64,000 nt of DNA, taken from NCBI GenBank assembly GCA_039029395.1, contig JBCCGG010000002.1, positions 1 to 64,000 on the forward strand. Reading direction: 5' to 3'. Source of the stretch: JBCCGG01 sp039029395 (GTDB taxonomy: Bacteria; Pseudomonadota; Alphaproteobacteria; Kiloniellales; JAKSDN01). Each line of letters starts with the position of its first letter. Position 1 is the first letter of the stretch. Made by a program: the position numbers and the translations under genes. This document shows positions 1 to 8,941 of the stretch, in pieces. Under the pieces are notes generated by a model, which made no database searches, had not been told where the DNA came from, and saw only the letters and a program-made list of their open reading frames with translations.

Positions 1-165
1 CCCGGCATTCTGCCGCGATAGCAGGGGTGGGGTCAACGGAGCCTGGGCGGTCGGGTGGGGGCGTGGGCCGGCGCCGAACTACCTCAAGACACCCCCACCA
101 TTGGACCGGACCGGCCGACTATGATATCGGGTGCGCCCCGATCACCGCGCTGAAGTCGTCCACCC
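1..165. other. Upstream flank of ccmA, no gene seen
   Basis: No credible coding frame. A short inverted repeat is present (GGTGGGGG at 54-61 and CCCCCACC at 92-99), but the 30-nt loop and simple composition make it weak evidence for a terminator. The ccmA promoter must lie here or before the window, but no convincing -35/-10 pair is visible. Confidence 0.4.
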
Positions 166-804
166 ATGAGCCTGTTCGAAGGCAAGGACCTGACCTGCAT
201 TCGGGCCGAGCGTTGGGTCTTCCAAGGGCTCGACTTCACCCTGGCGGCCGGCGAGGCCCTGGTGGTGATCGGCCCGAACGGCAGCGGCAAGTCGAGCCTG
301 CTGCGGCTGATGGCCGGCCTGATCAGACCAGCGGCCGGCCAGCTCACCTGGTGCGGGCAAGCGCTCGAGGAGGCTGCCCATCGGTCCCGTCTGCACTATC
401 TGGGTCATCTGGACGCCGTGAAGCCGGTGCTCACCGCGCGCGAGGTACTGAACGGCTGGGCCAGCCTGCGGGGCGCCTCGGCCGAACGGGTCCCTGAGGC
501 CCTGGATCGCTTCGGCCTCACCGAGCTCGCCGAGCTGCCCTGCCGCCTGCTCTCGGCCGGTCAGCGCCGGCGCCTGGCACTTGCCCGCTTGCTTGCCACG
601 CCGGCCGAGCTGTGGCTGCTCGACGAGCCCAGTGTCGGATTGGACAAGGAATCTCAAGGGCGCCTGGCCGCGGTGATTGCCCAGCATCAGGCCGGCGGAG
701 GCCGGGTCGCGCTGGCGACCCACGAGGCGCTCGACCTGGAGGATCCGCGACAGCTCGACATGGGTGCGCTGACGCCGCCGGCCGCCCCGGAGCTGGTGTG
801 GTGA
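166..804 (+). CDS. ccmA: Heme exporter ATP-binding subunit CcmA
   Basis: ABC-type ATPase of system I cytochrome c maturation. With CcmB it powers release of holo-CcmE from the CcmC heme-loading complex at the inner membrane. The 212 residues carry Walker A GPNGSGKSS at 36-44, the signature LSAGQ at 129-133 and Walker B LWLLDEP at 149-155, all typical of CcmA. It is first in a nine-gene ccm operon, and its TGA overlaps the GTG start of ccmB (GTGA). The identity follows from both family features and operon position. Confidence 0.95.
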   Translation: MSLFEGKDLTCIRAERWVFQGLDFTLAAGEALVVIGPNGSGKSSLLRLMAGLIRPAAGQLTWCGQALEEAAHRSRLHYLGHLDAVKPVLTAREVLNGWASLRGASAERVPEALDRFGLTELAELPCRLLSAGQRRRLALARLLATPAELWLLDEPSVGLDKESQGRLAAVIAQHQAGGGRVALATHEALDLEDPRQLDMGALTPPAAPELVW

Positions 805-1466
805 ACGCCTTTCTCGCGGTCATCGGACGCGATCTGCGCCTGGCCCTGCGACAGCGCTCGGACGTTGCCTTGGTGGTCATGTTCTTCGTGCTGACCGGCG
901 CAATGTTTCCGCTCGCGGTCGGCCCCGAGCCCAATCTCTTGGCGCGGATCGCGCCTGGTGTCACCGCGGTCGCCGCCCTGCTCGCCGTGCTGCTGTCCCT
1001 CGAGCGCCTGTTCCTGGCCGACTACGAGGACGGCAACTTGGAGCTCTTGGCGCTCGCCGCCCTACCGCTCGAGCTGGTCGCCCTGGCCAAGGTCGCGGCC
1101 CATTGGCTGACCACCGGGTTGCCGCTCGTGATCGCGGCACCGGTCATCGCCCTGCTCTACGACATGCCGGCCGATGGCCTGGCCGTCACCCTGCTGGCGC
1201 TCGCCCTGGCAACGCCCAGTTTGAGCCTGATCGGCGCGGTCGGCGCCGCGCTCACCCTGGGCGCCAGGCGCGGCGGCGTGCTGATCCCGCTTCTGGTGCT
1301 GCCGCTCTACGTGCCGATCCTGATCTTCGCGGTCTCGGCGATCGACGCCGAGCTGGCTGGTCTGACGGCACTGCCAAACCTCCTGCTGCTGGCAGCGATC
1401 CTGGCGTTCGCCCTGCCGTTCACGCCGATCGCCGCGGCGGCGGCCTTGCGCCAAGCCTTGACCTGA
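801..1466 (+). CDS. ccmB: Heme exporter membrane subunit CcmB
   Basis: Membrane partner of CcmA in the CcmABCD complex. It has 221 residues with about six hydrophobic segments and the usual CcmB length. The GTG at 801 is preferred because it overlaps the ccmA stop (GTGA) and begins with the family-typical amphipathic stretch VNAFLAVIGRDLRLALRQ. The same frame is open further upstream, but that part lies inside ccmA. A 41-nt AT-richer gap separates it from ccmC. Confidence 0.93.
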   Translation: MNAFLAVIGRDLRLALRQRSDVALVVMFFVLTGAMFPLAVGPEPNLLARIAPGVTAVAALLAVLLSLERLFLADYEDGNLELLALAALPLELVALAKVAAHWLTTGLPLVIAAPVIALLYDMPADGLAVTLLALALATPSLSLIGAVGAALTLGARRGGVLIPLLVLPLYVPILIFAVSAIDAELAGLTALPNLLLLAAILAFALPFTPIAAAAALRQALT

Positions 1467-1507
1467 GACAATGACTATATAACTGCCCAATGAGATAAAA
1501 CCTGGCC

Positions 1508-2239
1508 ATGACCATGCACCGCTTCGCCAATCCGGGCCGCTTCATGCGCTTCGCCGACAGGGCCCTGCCCTGGACACTGGGCGCCATGGTCTTGTGCCTG
1601 GGCGCTGGGCTCTACCTGGGGCTTTTTGTGGCGCCACCGGATTACCAGCAAGGCGAAAGCGTACGCATCATGTACGTGCACGTGCCGTCTGCCTGGATGG
1701 CGTTGTTCGTCTACACCAACATTGCGCTGGCCAGCGCGGCCTCGCTGATCTGGCGCCATCCGCTGGCCGATCTGGTCGCGAAGGCCTCCTCGCCGATCGG
1801 CGCCGGGTTCACTTTTTTGGCATTGGCGACCGGCTCCCTTTGGGGCAAACCCATGTGGGGCACCTGGTGGGTGTGGGACGCGCGGCTGACGTCCGTGCTC
1901 GTTCTGTTCTTTCTTTACCTCGGTCACATGGCGCTGATGAACGCCTTCGATGACCAGGCGCGCGGCCGAAAAGCGGCGGCGATCCTGGCCCTGGTCGGCT
2001 TCGTCAACGTGCCGATCATCAAGTTCTCGGTCGACTGGTGGAACACGCTTCATCAGCCGGCCAGCGTGCTGCGTTTGGACGGCCCGACGATCCACTCGAG
2101 CATGCTCTGGCCCTTGCTGCTGATGGCCTTGGGCTTCACTTTCTACTATGTCACTTTGCTGTTCATTCGGGTTAAGAGCGACCTCCTAGCGGCCCGCGCC
2201 CGGGCGCTGGAGGTGGCCGCCCTCCAGGCCGGCGAATAG
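1508..2239 (+). CDS. ccmC: Cytochrome c maturation heme-handling protein CcmC
   Basis: Polytopic membrane protein that binds heme and attaches it covalently to CcmE. It has 243 residues and several membrane spans. The tryptophan-rich heme-handling motif WGTWWVWDARLTS lies near residues 117-129, flanked by the conserved HVPSAW and TLHQP histidines that act as axial ligands in the family. It sits between ccmB and ccmD, as expected. Confidence 0.95.
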   Translation: MTMHRFANPGRFMRFADRALPWTLGAMVLCLGAGLYLGLFVAPPDYQQGESVRIMYVHVPSAWMALFVYTNIALASAASLIWRHPLADLVAKASSPIGAGFTFLALATGSLWGKPMWGTWWVWDARLTSVLVLFFLYLGHMALMNAFDDQARGRKAAAILALVGFVNVPIIKFSVDWWNTLHQPASVLRLDGPTIHSSMLWPLLLMALGFTFYYVTLLFIRVKSDLLAARARALEVAALQAGE

Positions 2240-2252
2240 GGAGCAAGAGCTG

Positions 2253-2438
2253 GTGCAAGGTTTTCTGGCGATGGGTGGACACGGCGGCTACATCTGGCCG
2301 GCCTTCGCGCTGACCGCGTTGGTCTTGATCGGCTTCGCGGTTGCCAGCCTGCGCGACTTGCGCCGGGCCCAGAAAACGCTCGCCCGCCAAGAAGCACTCA
2401 GGCCCGAACGGCGCCGGCGCAAGGCGGCCCAGGCATGA
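2253..2438 (+). CDS. ccmD: Small heme exporter subunit CcmD
   Basis: Small single-span protein (61 residues from the GTG at 2253, or 55 from the ATG at 2271) that stabilises the CcmABC-CcmE complex. It has one hydrophobic helix, WPAFALTALVLIGFAVASL, followed by a strongly basic cytoplasmic tail, as in CcmD. The tail overlaps ccmE by ATGA. The ATG start gives MGGHGGYIWPAF, the more typical CcmD N-terminus, so the exact start is uncertain. Confidence 0.85.
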   Translation: MQGFLAMGGHGGYIWPAFALTALVLIGFAVASLRDLRRAQKTLARQEALRPERRRRKAAQA

Positions 2439-2881
2439 CCCGCAAGAAAAAGCGCATGGTCATGGTGCTGGCCGGCCTCGGCGGCTTGGCGGTCGCCGCC
2501 GCCTTGGTGCTGACCGCTTTCGAGCAGAACATCACCTACTTCTACAGCCCAAGCGACCTGGCCGAGCAAGAGGTGCCGCACGACCGCAACATCCGCCTGG
2601 GCGGCCTGGTCGCCGAGGAGTCCGTGATGCGCCTGGACGACGGCGTCACCGTGCAGTTTGTCATCACCGACCTGGCGAGCGAGGTTGCGGTAACCTACAA
2701 GGGCCTGCTTCCGGATCTCTTTCGCGAGGGCCAGGGGGTGATCGTCGAGGGTCGCCTGGGCGAGCGCGGCCTGGTCGCCGACGAGGTGCTGGCCAAGCAC
2801 GACGAGAACTACATGCCGCCCGAGGTCGCCGAGGCCCTAAAAGAGGCCGGTCAATGGCGCCATGGAGAGGATGGCCAATGA
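2435..2881 (+). CDS. ccmE: Periplasmic heme chaperone CcmE
   Basis: Membrane-anchored heme chaperone that carries heme from CcmC to CcmF. It has 148 residues: a basic N-terminus and an anchor helix at about 8-28, then an OB-fold domain. The covalent heme ligand is His122 in LAKHDENYMPP, followed by the conserved tyrosine. The start overlaps the ccmD stop, and the gene ends on ATGA with ccmF, so translation is probably coupled. Confidence 0.96.
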   Translation: MTRKKKRMVMVLAGLGGLAVAAALVLTAFEQNITYFYSPSDLAEQEVPHDRNIRLGGLVAEESVMRLDDGVTVQFVITDLASEVAVTYKGLLPDLFREGQGVIVEGRLGERGLVADEVLAKHDENYMPPEVAEALKEAGQWRHGEDGQ

Positions 2882-4851
2882 TCCCGGAGCTCGGCCATCT
2901 GGCGCTGATCCTGGCGCTTTTCGTCGCGGTTGTGCAGGGCATCGTGCCGATGGTCGGTGCGGCGCGCGGCAACCCGGCTTGGATGGCGCTGGCTCGGCCG
3001 GCCGCGCTGTTGCAGTTCGCGCTCGTTTCGAGCGCCTTCCTGGCACTTATGCAGAGCTACGTGATCTCCGACTTCACGGTGCTCAACGTGGCGCTCAATT
3101 CCCATTCCACCAAGCCGATGCTCTACAAGATCTCCGGCGTTTGGGGCAATCACGAGGGCTCCATGCTGCTGTGGGTGTTGATCCTGGCGCTCTTCGGCGC
3201 GGCGGTCGCTCTATTCGGTGGCAACCTGCCCGCGACTTTGCGCGCCCGGGTGCTCTCGGTGCAGTCGTGGATCGCGCTCGGCTTCCTGACTTTCATGATT
3301 TTCACCTCGAACCCCTTCGAGCGGGTGTTCCCGCCGCCGCTTGACGGCAACGATCTCAACCCGCTGCTCCAGGACCCGGGGCTGGCGTTCCATCCGCCCA
3401 TGCTATACGTCGGCTATGTTGGCCTTTCGATCGCCTTCTCCTTCGCCGTCGCCGCCCTGATCGAGGGCCGGGTCGACGCCGCCTGGGCGCGCTGGGTCAG
3501 ACCCTGGACTCTGCTCGCTTGGATCTTTCTGACCGCCGGCATCGCGCTCGGCTCCTGGTGGGCCTACTACGAGCTGGGCTGGGGTGGCTGGTGGTTCTGG
3601 GATCCGGTCGAAAACGTCTCCTTCATGCCCTGGCTAATGGCGACCGCGCTCTTGCATTCGGCGATCGTCGTGGAGAAACGCGACGCGCTCAAGGTTTGGA
3701 CGATCCTGCTCGCCATTCTCGCCTTCTCGCTCTCGCTCATCGGCACCTTCATCGTGCGCTCGGGCCTGCTCACCTCGGTCCACTCCTTCGCCAGCGATCC
3801 GCAGCGCGGGCTCTACATCCTGCTGCTGCTGTGCATCGCGATCGGCGGCTCTCTTACGCTCTTCGCCGTGCGCGCGCCGGCGCTAAAGGCCGGCGGCCTG
3901 TTCGCGCCGATTAGCCGGGAGGGCGCCCTGGTGATGAACAACCTGCTGCTCGCCGTCGGTACCGCGACGGTGTTCCTGGGCACGCTCTACCCGCTGTTCG
4001 CCGACGCATTTGGCGTCAATGTCTCGGTCGGCGCGCCGTTCTACAGCGTGACCTTCGTGCCGCTCATGATGCCGATGATCGTGCTGATGGCGATCGGACC
4101 CTTCCTGGCCTGGAAGCGGGCCGATCTGGCCGGCGCGCTCGGCCGCTTAAAGATGGCGCTGGCCGTGACCGCGGCGGTCGCGCTGGCCACATGGTACCTG
4201 CATCAGGGCGGGCCGATCCTGGCGGTGCTCGGCATGGCGCTGGCCGCCTGGCTGTTCCTCGGCGCACTTTCGGAGTGGGCCTTCCGCATCAAGCTGTTCC
4301 GCGCGCCGCTCGCGGACAGCCTAAAGCGCGCCTGGCACCTGCCCCGGGCGGCGACCGGCATGACGCTGGCCCACGCCGGCCTGGCGGTGGCGATCGCCGG
4401 CATGACCGCCTCGGCCGCCTGGCAGAGCGAGGTGGTACGCTACATGCAACCCGGCGAGAGCGTCGAGATTGCCGGCCAAGAGGTTCGCTTCGACGGCGTG
4501 GTCGCCAGCCAAGGCCCCAACTACACCCGGGACGTAGGTCACTTCACGGTCTTCGCCGAGGGCCGGCAGATCGCCGTGCTGACTCCGGAAAACCGGCTCT
4601 ATCCGGTGCAAAACATGCCGACCACCGAGGCCGCGATCCGCACCACCGGTCTGGCCGACCTCTACGTGGTGCTGGGCGACCCGGACGGCAGCGGCGGCTG
4701 GACAGTACGAATTTACTATGAGCCCCTGGTGCCCTGGATCTGGGCCGGCTCGCTCATAATGGTGCTGGGCGGCCTGGTCTCCTTGAGCGATCGGCGCCTG
4801 CGGGTGGGCGCGCCAGCGCGCAAGCGCAAGACGGCGCTCGCCAAGGCCTGA
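2878..4851 (+). CDS. ccmF: Cytochrome c heme lyase subunit CcmF
   Basis: Large polytopic protein (657 residues) that transfers heme from CcmE to apocytochromes together with CcmH and CcmI. The Trp-rich periplasmic motif GWGGWWFWDPVENVSFMPW is intact, and many membrane spans follow. The ATG at 2878 overlaps the ccmE stop (ATGA). The frame is open further upstream, but that part runs antisense-like through ccmD and ccmE and lacks family sequence. Confidence 0.96.
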   Translation: MIPELGHLALILALFVAVVQGIVPMVGAARGNPAWMALARPAALLQFALVSSAFLALMQSYVISDFTVLNVALNSHSTKPMLYKISGVWGNHEGSMLLWVLILALFGAAVALFGGNLPATLRARVLSVQSWIALGFLTFMIFTSNPFERVFPPPLDGNDLNPLLQDPGLAFHPPMLYVGYVGLSIAFSFAVAALIEGRVDAAWARWVRPWTLLAWIFLTAGIALGSWWAYYELGWGGWWFWDPVENVSFMPWLMATALLHSAIVVEKRDALKVWTILLAILAFSLSLIGTFIVRSGLLTSVHSFASDPQRGLYILLLLCIAIGGSLTLFAVRAPALKAGGLFAPISREGALVMNNLLLAVGTATVFLGTLYPLFADAFGVNVSVGAPFYSVTFVPLMMPMIVLMAIGPFLAWKRADLAGALGRLKMALAVTAAVALATWYLHQGGPILAVLGMALAAWLFLGALSEWAFRIKLFRAPLADSLKRAWHLPRAATGMTLAHAGLAVAIAGMTASAAWQSEVVRYMQPGESVEIAGQEVRFDGVVASQGPNYTRDVGHFTVFAEGRQIAVLTPENRLYPVQNMPTTEAAIRTTGLADLYVVLGDPDGSGGWTVRIYYEPLVPWIWAGSLIMVLGGLVSLSDRRLRVGAPARKRKTALAKA

Positions 4852-4856
4852 GCAAG

Positions 4857-5405
4857 ATGCGCAGCCGCCTGTTCTTTCTCGCCCCAGTAGCGGTCTTCCT
4901 GGTGATCGCCGGCTACATGGCCTGGGGCCTCATGGACCCGGAGCGCAACCCAAGCGCGGTGCCCTCAGCTCGGGTCGACCAGCCGGTGCCGCTCTTCGCC
5001 GTGCCTGCCCTCTACGACAGCGAGCCCGACGGACTAGCAACCGCGGACTTGACCAATGGCAAGGTTACACTGGTCAATTTTTTTGCCTCCTGGTGCGTGC
5101 CCTGCCAGGTCGAGCACCCGCTTTTCATGCAGCTCGCCGCGCAAGGCAAGGTCGAGCTGGTCGGCATTGCCTATCGGGACAAAAGGGCCGACACCCGCAA
5201 TTGGCTGAAGGCGCTCGGCAATCCCTACAGCAAGATCGGTGTCGATCAGAACGGCCGCACGGCCATCGAGTGGGGCGTCTCAGGTGTGCCCGAGACCTTC
5301 GTGATCGACCGGGAGGGACGCATCCGCTACCAGCACATCGGGCCGATTCACGAGCGCGACCTGACCGGCAAGATCCTGCCCTTGATCGAGGAGCTGGGCG
5401 GGTGA
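4857..5405 (+). CDS. ccmG: Thiol:disulfide oxidoreductase CcmG (DsbE)
   Basis: Membrane-tethered periplasmic thioredoxin that reduces apocytochrome CXXCH cysteines or CcmH before heme ligation. It has 182 residues with an N-terminal anchor at about 4-25. The thioredoxin active site is FFASWCVPC, with Cys80 and Cys83. The cis-proline segment GVPETFVIDREG and the acidic strand typical of CcmG are present. It lies 5 nt after ccmF and overlaps ccmH by GTGA. Confidence 0.95.
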   Translation: MRSRLFFLAPVAVFLVIAGYMAWGLMDPERNPSAVPSARVDQPVPLFAVPALYDSEPDGLATADLTNGKVTLVNFFASWCVPCQVEHPLFMQLAAQGKVELVGIAYRDKRADTRNWLKALGNPYSKIGVDQNGRTAIEWGVSGVPETFVIDREGRIRYQHIGPIHERDLTGKILPLIEELGG

Positions 5406-5884
5406 GCCGGACCCTTCTCGCGCTCGCGGTTCTGTTTCTGCTGGCCGTCCCGGCCGCTGCGGTCGAGCCCGACGAAGTGCTCGACGATCCGGCCCTGGAG
5501 GCCCGCGCGCGCACGTTGTCTCAAGAGATTCGCTGCCTGGTCTGCCAGAACGAGTCGATTGATTCCTCGAACGCCGATCTCGCCAAGGACCTGCGCATCA
5601 TCGTGCGCGAGCGCCTGGTCGCCGGCGACAGCGACCAAGAGGTGCTTGACTACCTGGTGGCGCGCTACGGCGACTACGTGCTGCTGCGCCCTCCGGTTAA
5701 GCCGGGCACCTATCTGCTGTGGTTCGGCCCGGCCCTGCTGCTGGCGCTCGGTGTGCTCAGCGTCGCGATCTACTTCCGACGCCGCCGGCCGCCCCAGGCC
5801 GCCGGACTGAGTGCCGAGGAGGAAGCTCGGGTCGCCACCCTCATGGACCAGGGCGACGACACCGACACTGGGCCGCGGTCATGA
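5402..5884 (+). CDS. ccmH: Cytochrome c maturation protein CcmH
   Basis: Periplasm-facing thioredoxin-like component of the heme ligation complex. It has 160 residues: a signal sequence or anchor at about 1-20, the redox motif RCLVCQNE (Cys45, Cys48), and a C-terminal membrane helix near 106-124 followed by a basic cytoplasmic tail. The GTG at 5402 overlaps the ccmG stop. This is the short CcmH form. The TPR part found fused to it in E. coli is encoded separately by ccmI. Confidence 0.94.
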   Translation: MSRTLLALAVLFLLAVPAAAVEPDEVLDDPALEARARTLSQEIRCLVCQNESIDSSNADLAKDLRIIVRERLVAGDSDQEVLDYLVARYGDYVLLRPPVKPGTYLLWFGPALLLALGVLSVAIYFRRRRPPQAAGLSAEEEARVATLMDQGDDTDTGPRS

Positions 5885-7014
5885 CCTTCTGGCTGATCGC
5901 CGGCAGCCTGATCCTGATCACGCTCGCGGTACTCCTGATCCCTCTCTTGCGCGCGGCCAAGACGCCAGCACCGCGCACCGAGCACGACTTGGCGGTCTAT
6001 CGAGATCAGCTGGCCGAGGTCGAGCGCGACCTGAGTCGCGGCGTGCTCGACCCGGAAGAGGCCGAGGCGGCGCGCCAGGAGGTCAAGCGCCGGTTGCTTG
6101 TCGCCGACGCGACCCCGAACCAGCCGGCAGCGGCCAGGCGGGCCGGACTGGTCTTGCCGATCGCGCTCGCCCTGTTGGTGCCGGCCGCCAGCCTGGCGCT
6201 CTACTTTGGCCTCGGCAGTCCAGGCCAGCCGAGCCTCCCCTTCGCCGAGCGTCCGGCGCCTGAGCCGCCGCCGGTCGAGATGGTCCAGGCGATCGAGCAG
6301 CTCGCCGCGCGCCTGGCTCAGCAGCCTGAAGATACCCAAGGCTGGCAGTTGCTCGGCCGCTCCTACGCTCAGCTTGGCCGCTTTCGGGAAGCCGCCGAGG
6401 CTTTCAATCAATCGATCGCCCACGGCGACGACAGCGCCGATGCCTATGCCAACCTCGGCGAGATGTTAGCCGCGGCCCAAAACGGCACGCTTGGCGCTGC
6501 TTCCCGCCAGGCCTTCGCGGCCGCACTGGAACGCGATCCGAACAACCCCCGGGCCCGTTACTACGGCGGATTGGCCCTCGCCCAAGACGGACGCCTGGCC
6601 GAGGCGCTTCAGGTGTGGCGCAATCTGGAGCGCGACAGTCCGACCGAGGCGCCCTGGCGGCCCCTCCTGGAACAGCAGATCGCCGCGCTCGGCGCCGAGC
6701 TAGGCGAGGCCCCGGCAGCGCCGGGCCCAAGCCAGTCCGACGTCGCCGCGGCGGCCGAGATGTCGCCCGAGGAGCGCGCCGCCTTCATCGAGTCCATGGT
6801 CGCCCGCCTGGCCAGCCGCCTGCAGGAAACACCCGACGACCTGGAGGGCTGGTTGCGTCTCGCCCGGGCCTACGGCGTGCTCGGCCGTCGCGACGATGGC
6901 CTGGCCGCGCTGGAGCGCGCGGATGCCTTGGCCGCCGAATTGCCGGCCGACGCGCCGGTCCACGGCACCATTGCCGAGACCCGCGCCGGACTGGAGCAGA
7001 TGCCCAGCCCATAG
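5881..7014 (+). CDS. ccmI: Cytochrome c biogenesis apocytochrome chaperone CcmI
   Basis: Apocytochrome-binding subunit of the heme ligation complex. It has 377 residues: a first membrane helix (LIAGSLILITLAVLLIPLL), a cytoplasmic loop containing AVYRDQLAEVERD, which is typical of CcmI, a second helix at about 94-114, and a periplasmic TPR-rich domain with a linker. The ATG at 5881 overlaps the ccmH stop. It ends the ccm operon and is followed by a 246-nt noncoding gap. Confidence 0.93.
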   Translation: MTFWLIAGSLILITLAVLLIPLLRAAKTPAPRTEHDLAVYRDQLAEVERDLSRGVLDPEEAEAARQEVKRRLLVADATPNQPAAARRAGLVLPIALALLVPAASLALYFGLGSPGQPSLPFAERPAPEPPPVEMVQAIEQLAARLAQQPEDTQGWQLLGRSYAQLGRFREAAEAFNQSIAHGDDSADAYANLGEMLAAAQNGTLGAASRQAFAAALERDPNNPRARYYGGLALAQDGRLAEALQVWRNLERDSPTEAPWRPLLEQQIAALGAELGEAPAAPGPSQSDVAAAAEMSPEERAAFIESMVARLASRLQETPDDLEGWLRLARAYGVLGRRDDGLAALERADALAAELPADAPVHGTIAETRAGLEQMPSP

Positions 7015-7018
7015 CCCT

Positions 7019-7143
7019 GACCTCTCACCATGGAGTGGTGCGACCGAAGGGCGACGAATGTTCTGCGACGGTCCACGTCAAAGCGCATTCCCGAGCCTGT
7101 CGCAAGATCTCCGCCGTAACGCGCCACTCCATGGTGAGAAGTC
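7019..7143. repeat. 125-bp element bounded by long inverted repeats
   Basis: TCTCACCATGGAGTGG at 7023-7038 is matched perfectly by its reverse complement at 7124-7139. Extending to 24 bp arms (7019-7042 and 7120-7143) keeps 22 of 24 positions. The 77-85 nt between the arms has no coding frame of note. Lying just after ccmI, it could be a MITE-like repeat, a large transcribed hairpin, or a bidirectional regulator or terminator site. No flanking target duplication is obvious. Confidence 0.6.
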
Positions 7144-7211
7144 CGGACCAACCCAGACGCGAAGCGGCATTCCCATTTTTACTTTGCAAGCTCGTGAAAA
7201 GCTGGCTAACC

Positions 7212-7232
7212 TTTTGGCAAATGAAGCCAAAA
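7212..7232. promoter_or_regulatory. Operator-like inverted repeat before the ABC importer
   Basis: TTTTGGC (7212-7218) and GCCAAAA (7226-7232) form a perfect 7-bp inverted repeat with a 7-nt spacer in an AT-richer stretch, 28 nt before the ATG at 7261. A purine-rich ribosome-binding site (AAGGGAGGG) follows it. It may be a repressor operator or a leader hairpin. No regulator can be named. Confidence 0.3.
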
Positions 7233-7260
7233 TGGCTCGCTAAGGGAGGGTTGAACGAAC

Positions 7261-8070
7261 ATGGCGGACGTGGCATCCGCCGAGCCGCCCACCGATGGCG
7301 GCCCGGTTCCGGCGCTGGTTGCCGAGGACATCAAGAAGAGCTTCGGCTCGCTCGAAGTCCTCAAGGGCATTTCGCTGACCGCCCATCAGCACGACGTAAT
7401 CTCAATTCTGGGATCGAGCGGCTCGGGCAAGAGCACCTTTTTGCGGTGCATCAACCTGCTGGAGACGCCGAACGCCGGAAAGGTCTACGTGCACGGCGAG
7501 CTGATCCGCATGCGCGATAAGGGTGCCCAAGGCTTGGCGCCCGAGGACAACAAGCAGGTCGAGCGGATCCGCACCAAGCTCGCCATGTGCTTCCAGCAGT
7601 TCAATCTCTGGTCCCACATGACCGTGCTGGAGAACGTCACCGAAGCGCCGATCCACGTGCTCAAGGTGCCAAAGGCAGAAGCAGTCGAGCGCGCCGAGAA
7701 GGTGCTCAACCGAGTCGGCATGTACGAGCGCAAAGACTACTATCCGGCGCACCTTTCCGGCGGCCAGCAGCAGCGCGCGGCGATCGCGCGGGCGCTCGCC
7801 ATGGAGCCCGAGGTGATGCTGTTCGACGAGCCGACCTCGGCGCTCGACCCGGAGCTGGTGGGCGAGGTCCTGAAGGTCATGCGCACCCTGGCCGAGGAGG
7901 GCCGCACCATGCTGGTGGTGACCCACGAGATGGGTTTTGCGCGCGAGGTTTCCGACCGGGTGATGTTCCTGCATCAAGGCCTGGTCGAAGAGTACGGCAA
8001 GCCGGACCAGGTGTTCGGCAGCCCCAAGTCAGAGAGGTTCCGGCAGTTCCTGGCGGGCACGCTGAAGTGA
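7261..8070 (+). CDS. Polar amino-acid ABC transporter ATP-binding protein
   Basis: ATPase of a HisP/GlnQ/OccP-type importer, 269 residues. Walker A GSSGSGKST is at 51-59, the signature LSGGQQQR at 164-171 and Walker B VMLFDEP at 184-190. The insert with DNKQVERIRTKLAMCFQQF is typical of the basic amino-acid (His/Lys/Arg/opine) subgroup. A strong ribosome-binding site (AAGGGAGGG) precedes the ATG. It is the first gene of a P-J-Q-M ordered operon with a binding protein and two permeases. The substrate cannot be fixed from sequence. Confidence 0.9.
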   Translation: MADVASAEPPTDGGPVPALVAEDIKKSFGSLEVLKGISLTAHQHDVISILGSSGSGKSTFLRCINLLETPNAGKVYVHGELIRMRDKGAQGLAPEDNKQVERIRTKLAMCFQQFNLWSHMTVLENVTEAPIHVLKVPKAEAVERAEKVLNRVGMYERKDYYPAHLSGGQQQRAAIARALAMEPEVMLFDEPTSALDPELVGEVLKVMRTLAEEGRTMLVVTHEMGFAREVSDRVMFLHQGLVEEYGKPDQVFGSPKSERFRQFLAGTLK

Positions 8071-8136
8071 CGCTGCCGGGGTAATGTTCGTAACGTAACT
8101 AACGCAACGCAAACAACTGCAGTAGGGAGGCAGAGC

Positions 8137-8916
8137 GTGAAAAAACTTTCCACCGTATTCGCCGCCGCCGCGCTTATGGTCGCGGCCGCGGTTTCGCAGC
8201 CGGTCCAGGCCCAGGATGTCCTGCGCATCGGCGTCGAGGGCGCCTATCCGCCGTTCTCTTGGAAAGAGGCCGACGGCACCTTGAAGGGCTTCGATATCGA
8301 CATCGCGACCGTGCTATGCGCGCGCATGAACCGCGAGTGCGTGTTGGTCGAGCAGGATTGGGACGGCATCATTCCGGCGCTCTTGGCGCGTAAGTACGAT
8401 GCCATCATCGCCTCCATGTCGATCACCGAGGAGCGCAAGAAGCGGGTCGACTTTACCCAGAAGTACTACAACACGCCGGCCAAGTTCGTCGCCGCCAAGG
8501 ACGCCGGCTTCGACGCCACACCGGCCGGCATGGCCGGTAAGACCATCGGGGTCCAGCGCGGCACGATCCATCAGTGCTACATGGAAAAGATGTTCCCGGA
8601 TGCCGAACTGAGGCTCTACGCGACCCAGGAAGAGGTCTTCCTGGATCTCGGCTCGGGCCGCATCGACGCACAGATTTCGGATTCGATTCAGGCGCTCGAG
8701 GGTTTCCTGGGCACCGACGAGGGCAAGGATTACGCCTTCCTGGGCGGCGACCAGTTCGACCTGGAATGCCACGGCGAAGGTGCCGGGATCGCCGTACGCA
8801 AGGGCGATTCCGAGCTGATCGCTGCGTTGAACAAGGCGATCATGGAGATCCGCGAGGATGGCTCCTACGCCGCGATCAACGCGCGCTACTTCGACTTCGA
8901 CATCTACGGCGAGTAA
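8137..8916 (+). CDS. Periplasmic polar amino-acid binding protein
   Basis: Family 3 solute-binding protein, 259 residues, resembling the lysine/arginine/ornithine/octopine group. It has a Sec signal peptide with probable cleavage after VQA (residue 25), then the typical N-lobe motif LRIGVEGAYPPFSW and GFDIDIATVLCARM. TVGVQ-like GKTIGVQRGT marks the hinge region. The ribosome-binding site is GGGAGG. It delivers substrate to the two downstream permeases. A strong hairpin lies directly after the gene. Confidence 0.92.
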   Translation: MKKLSTVFAAAALMVAAAVSQPVQAQDVLRIGVEGAYPPFSWKEADGTLKGFDIDIATVLCARMNRECVLVEQDWDGIIPALLARKYDAIIASMSITEERKKRVDFTQKYYNTPAKFVAAKDAGFDATPAGMAGKTIGVQRGTIHQCYMEKMFPDAELRLYATQEEVFLDLGSGRIDAQISDSIQALEGFLGTDEGKDYAFLGGDQFDLECHGEGAGIAVRKGDSELIAALNKAIMEIREDGSYAAINARYFDFDIYGE

Positions 8917-8941
8917 GCGCTGTAGTGCGAGGATAAGAGAA

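Noticed and set aside
54..99. Inverted repeat before ccmA as a terminator of an upstream gene
   Set aside because: The arms are simple G/C runs 30 nt apart with no U-run. Chance pairing is likely.
1458..1483. TTGACC...TATAAC as an internal promoter before ccmC
   Set aside because: The boxes are only 14 nt apart, too close for a normal sigma70 promoter, and the ccm genes are otherwise tightly coupled.
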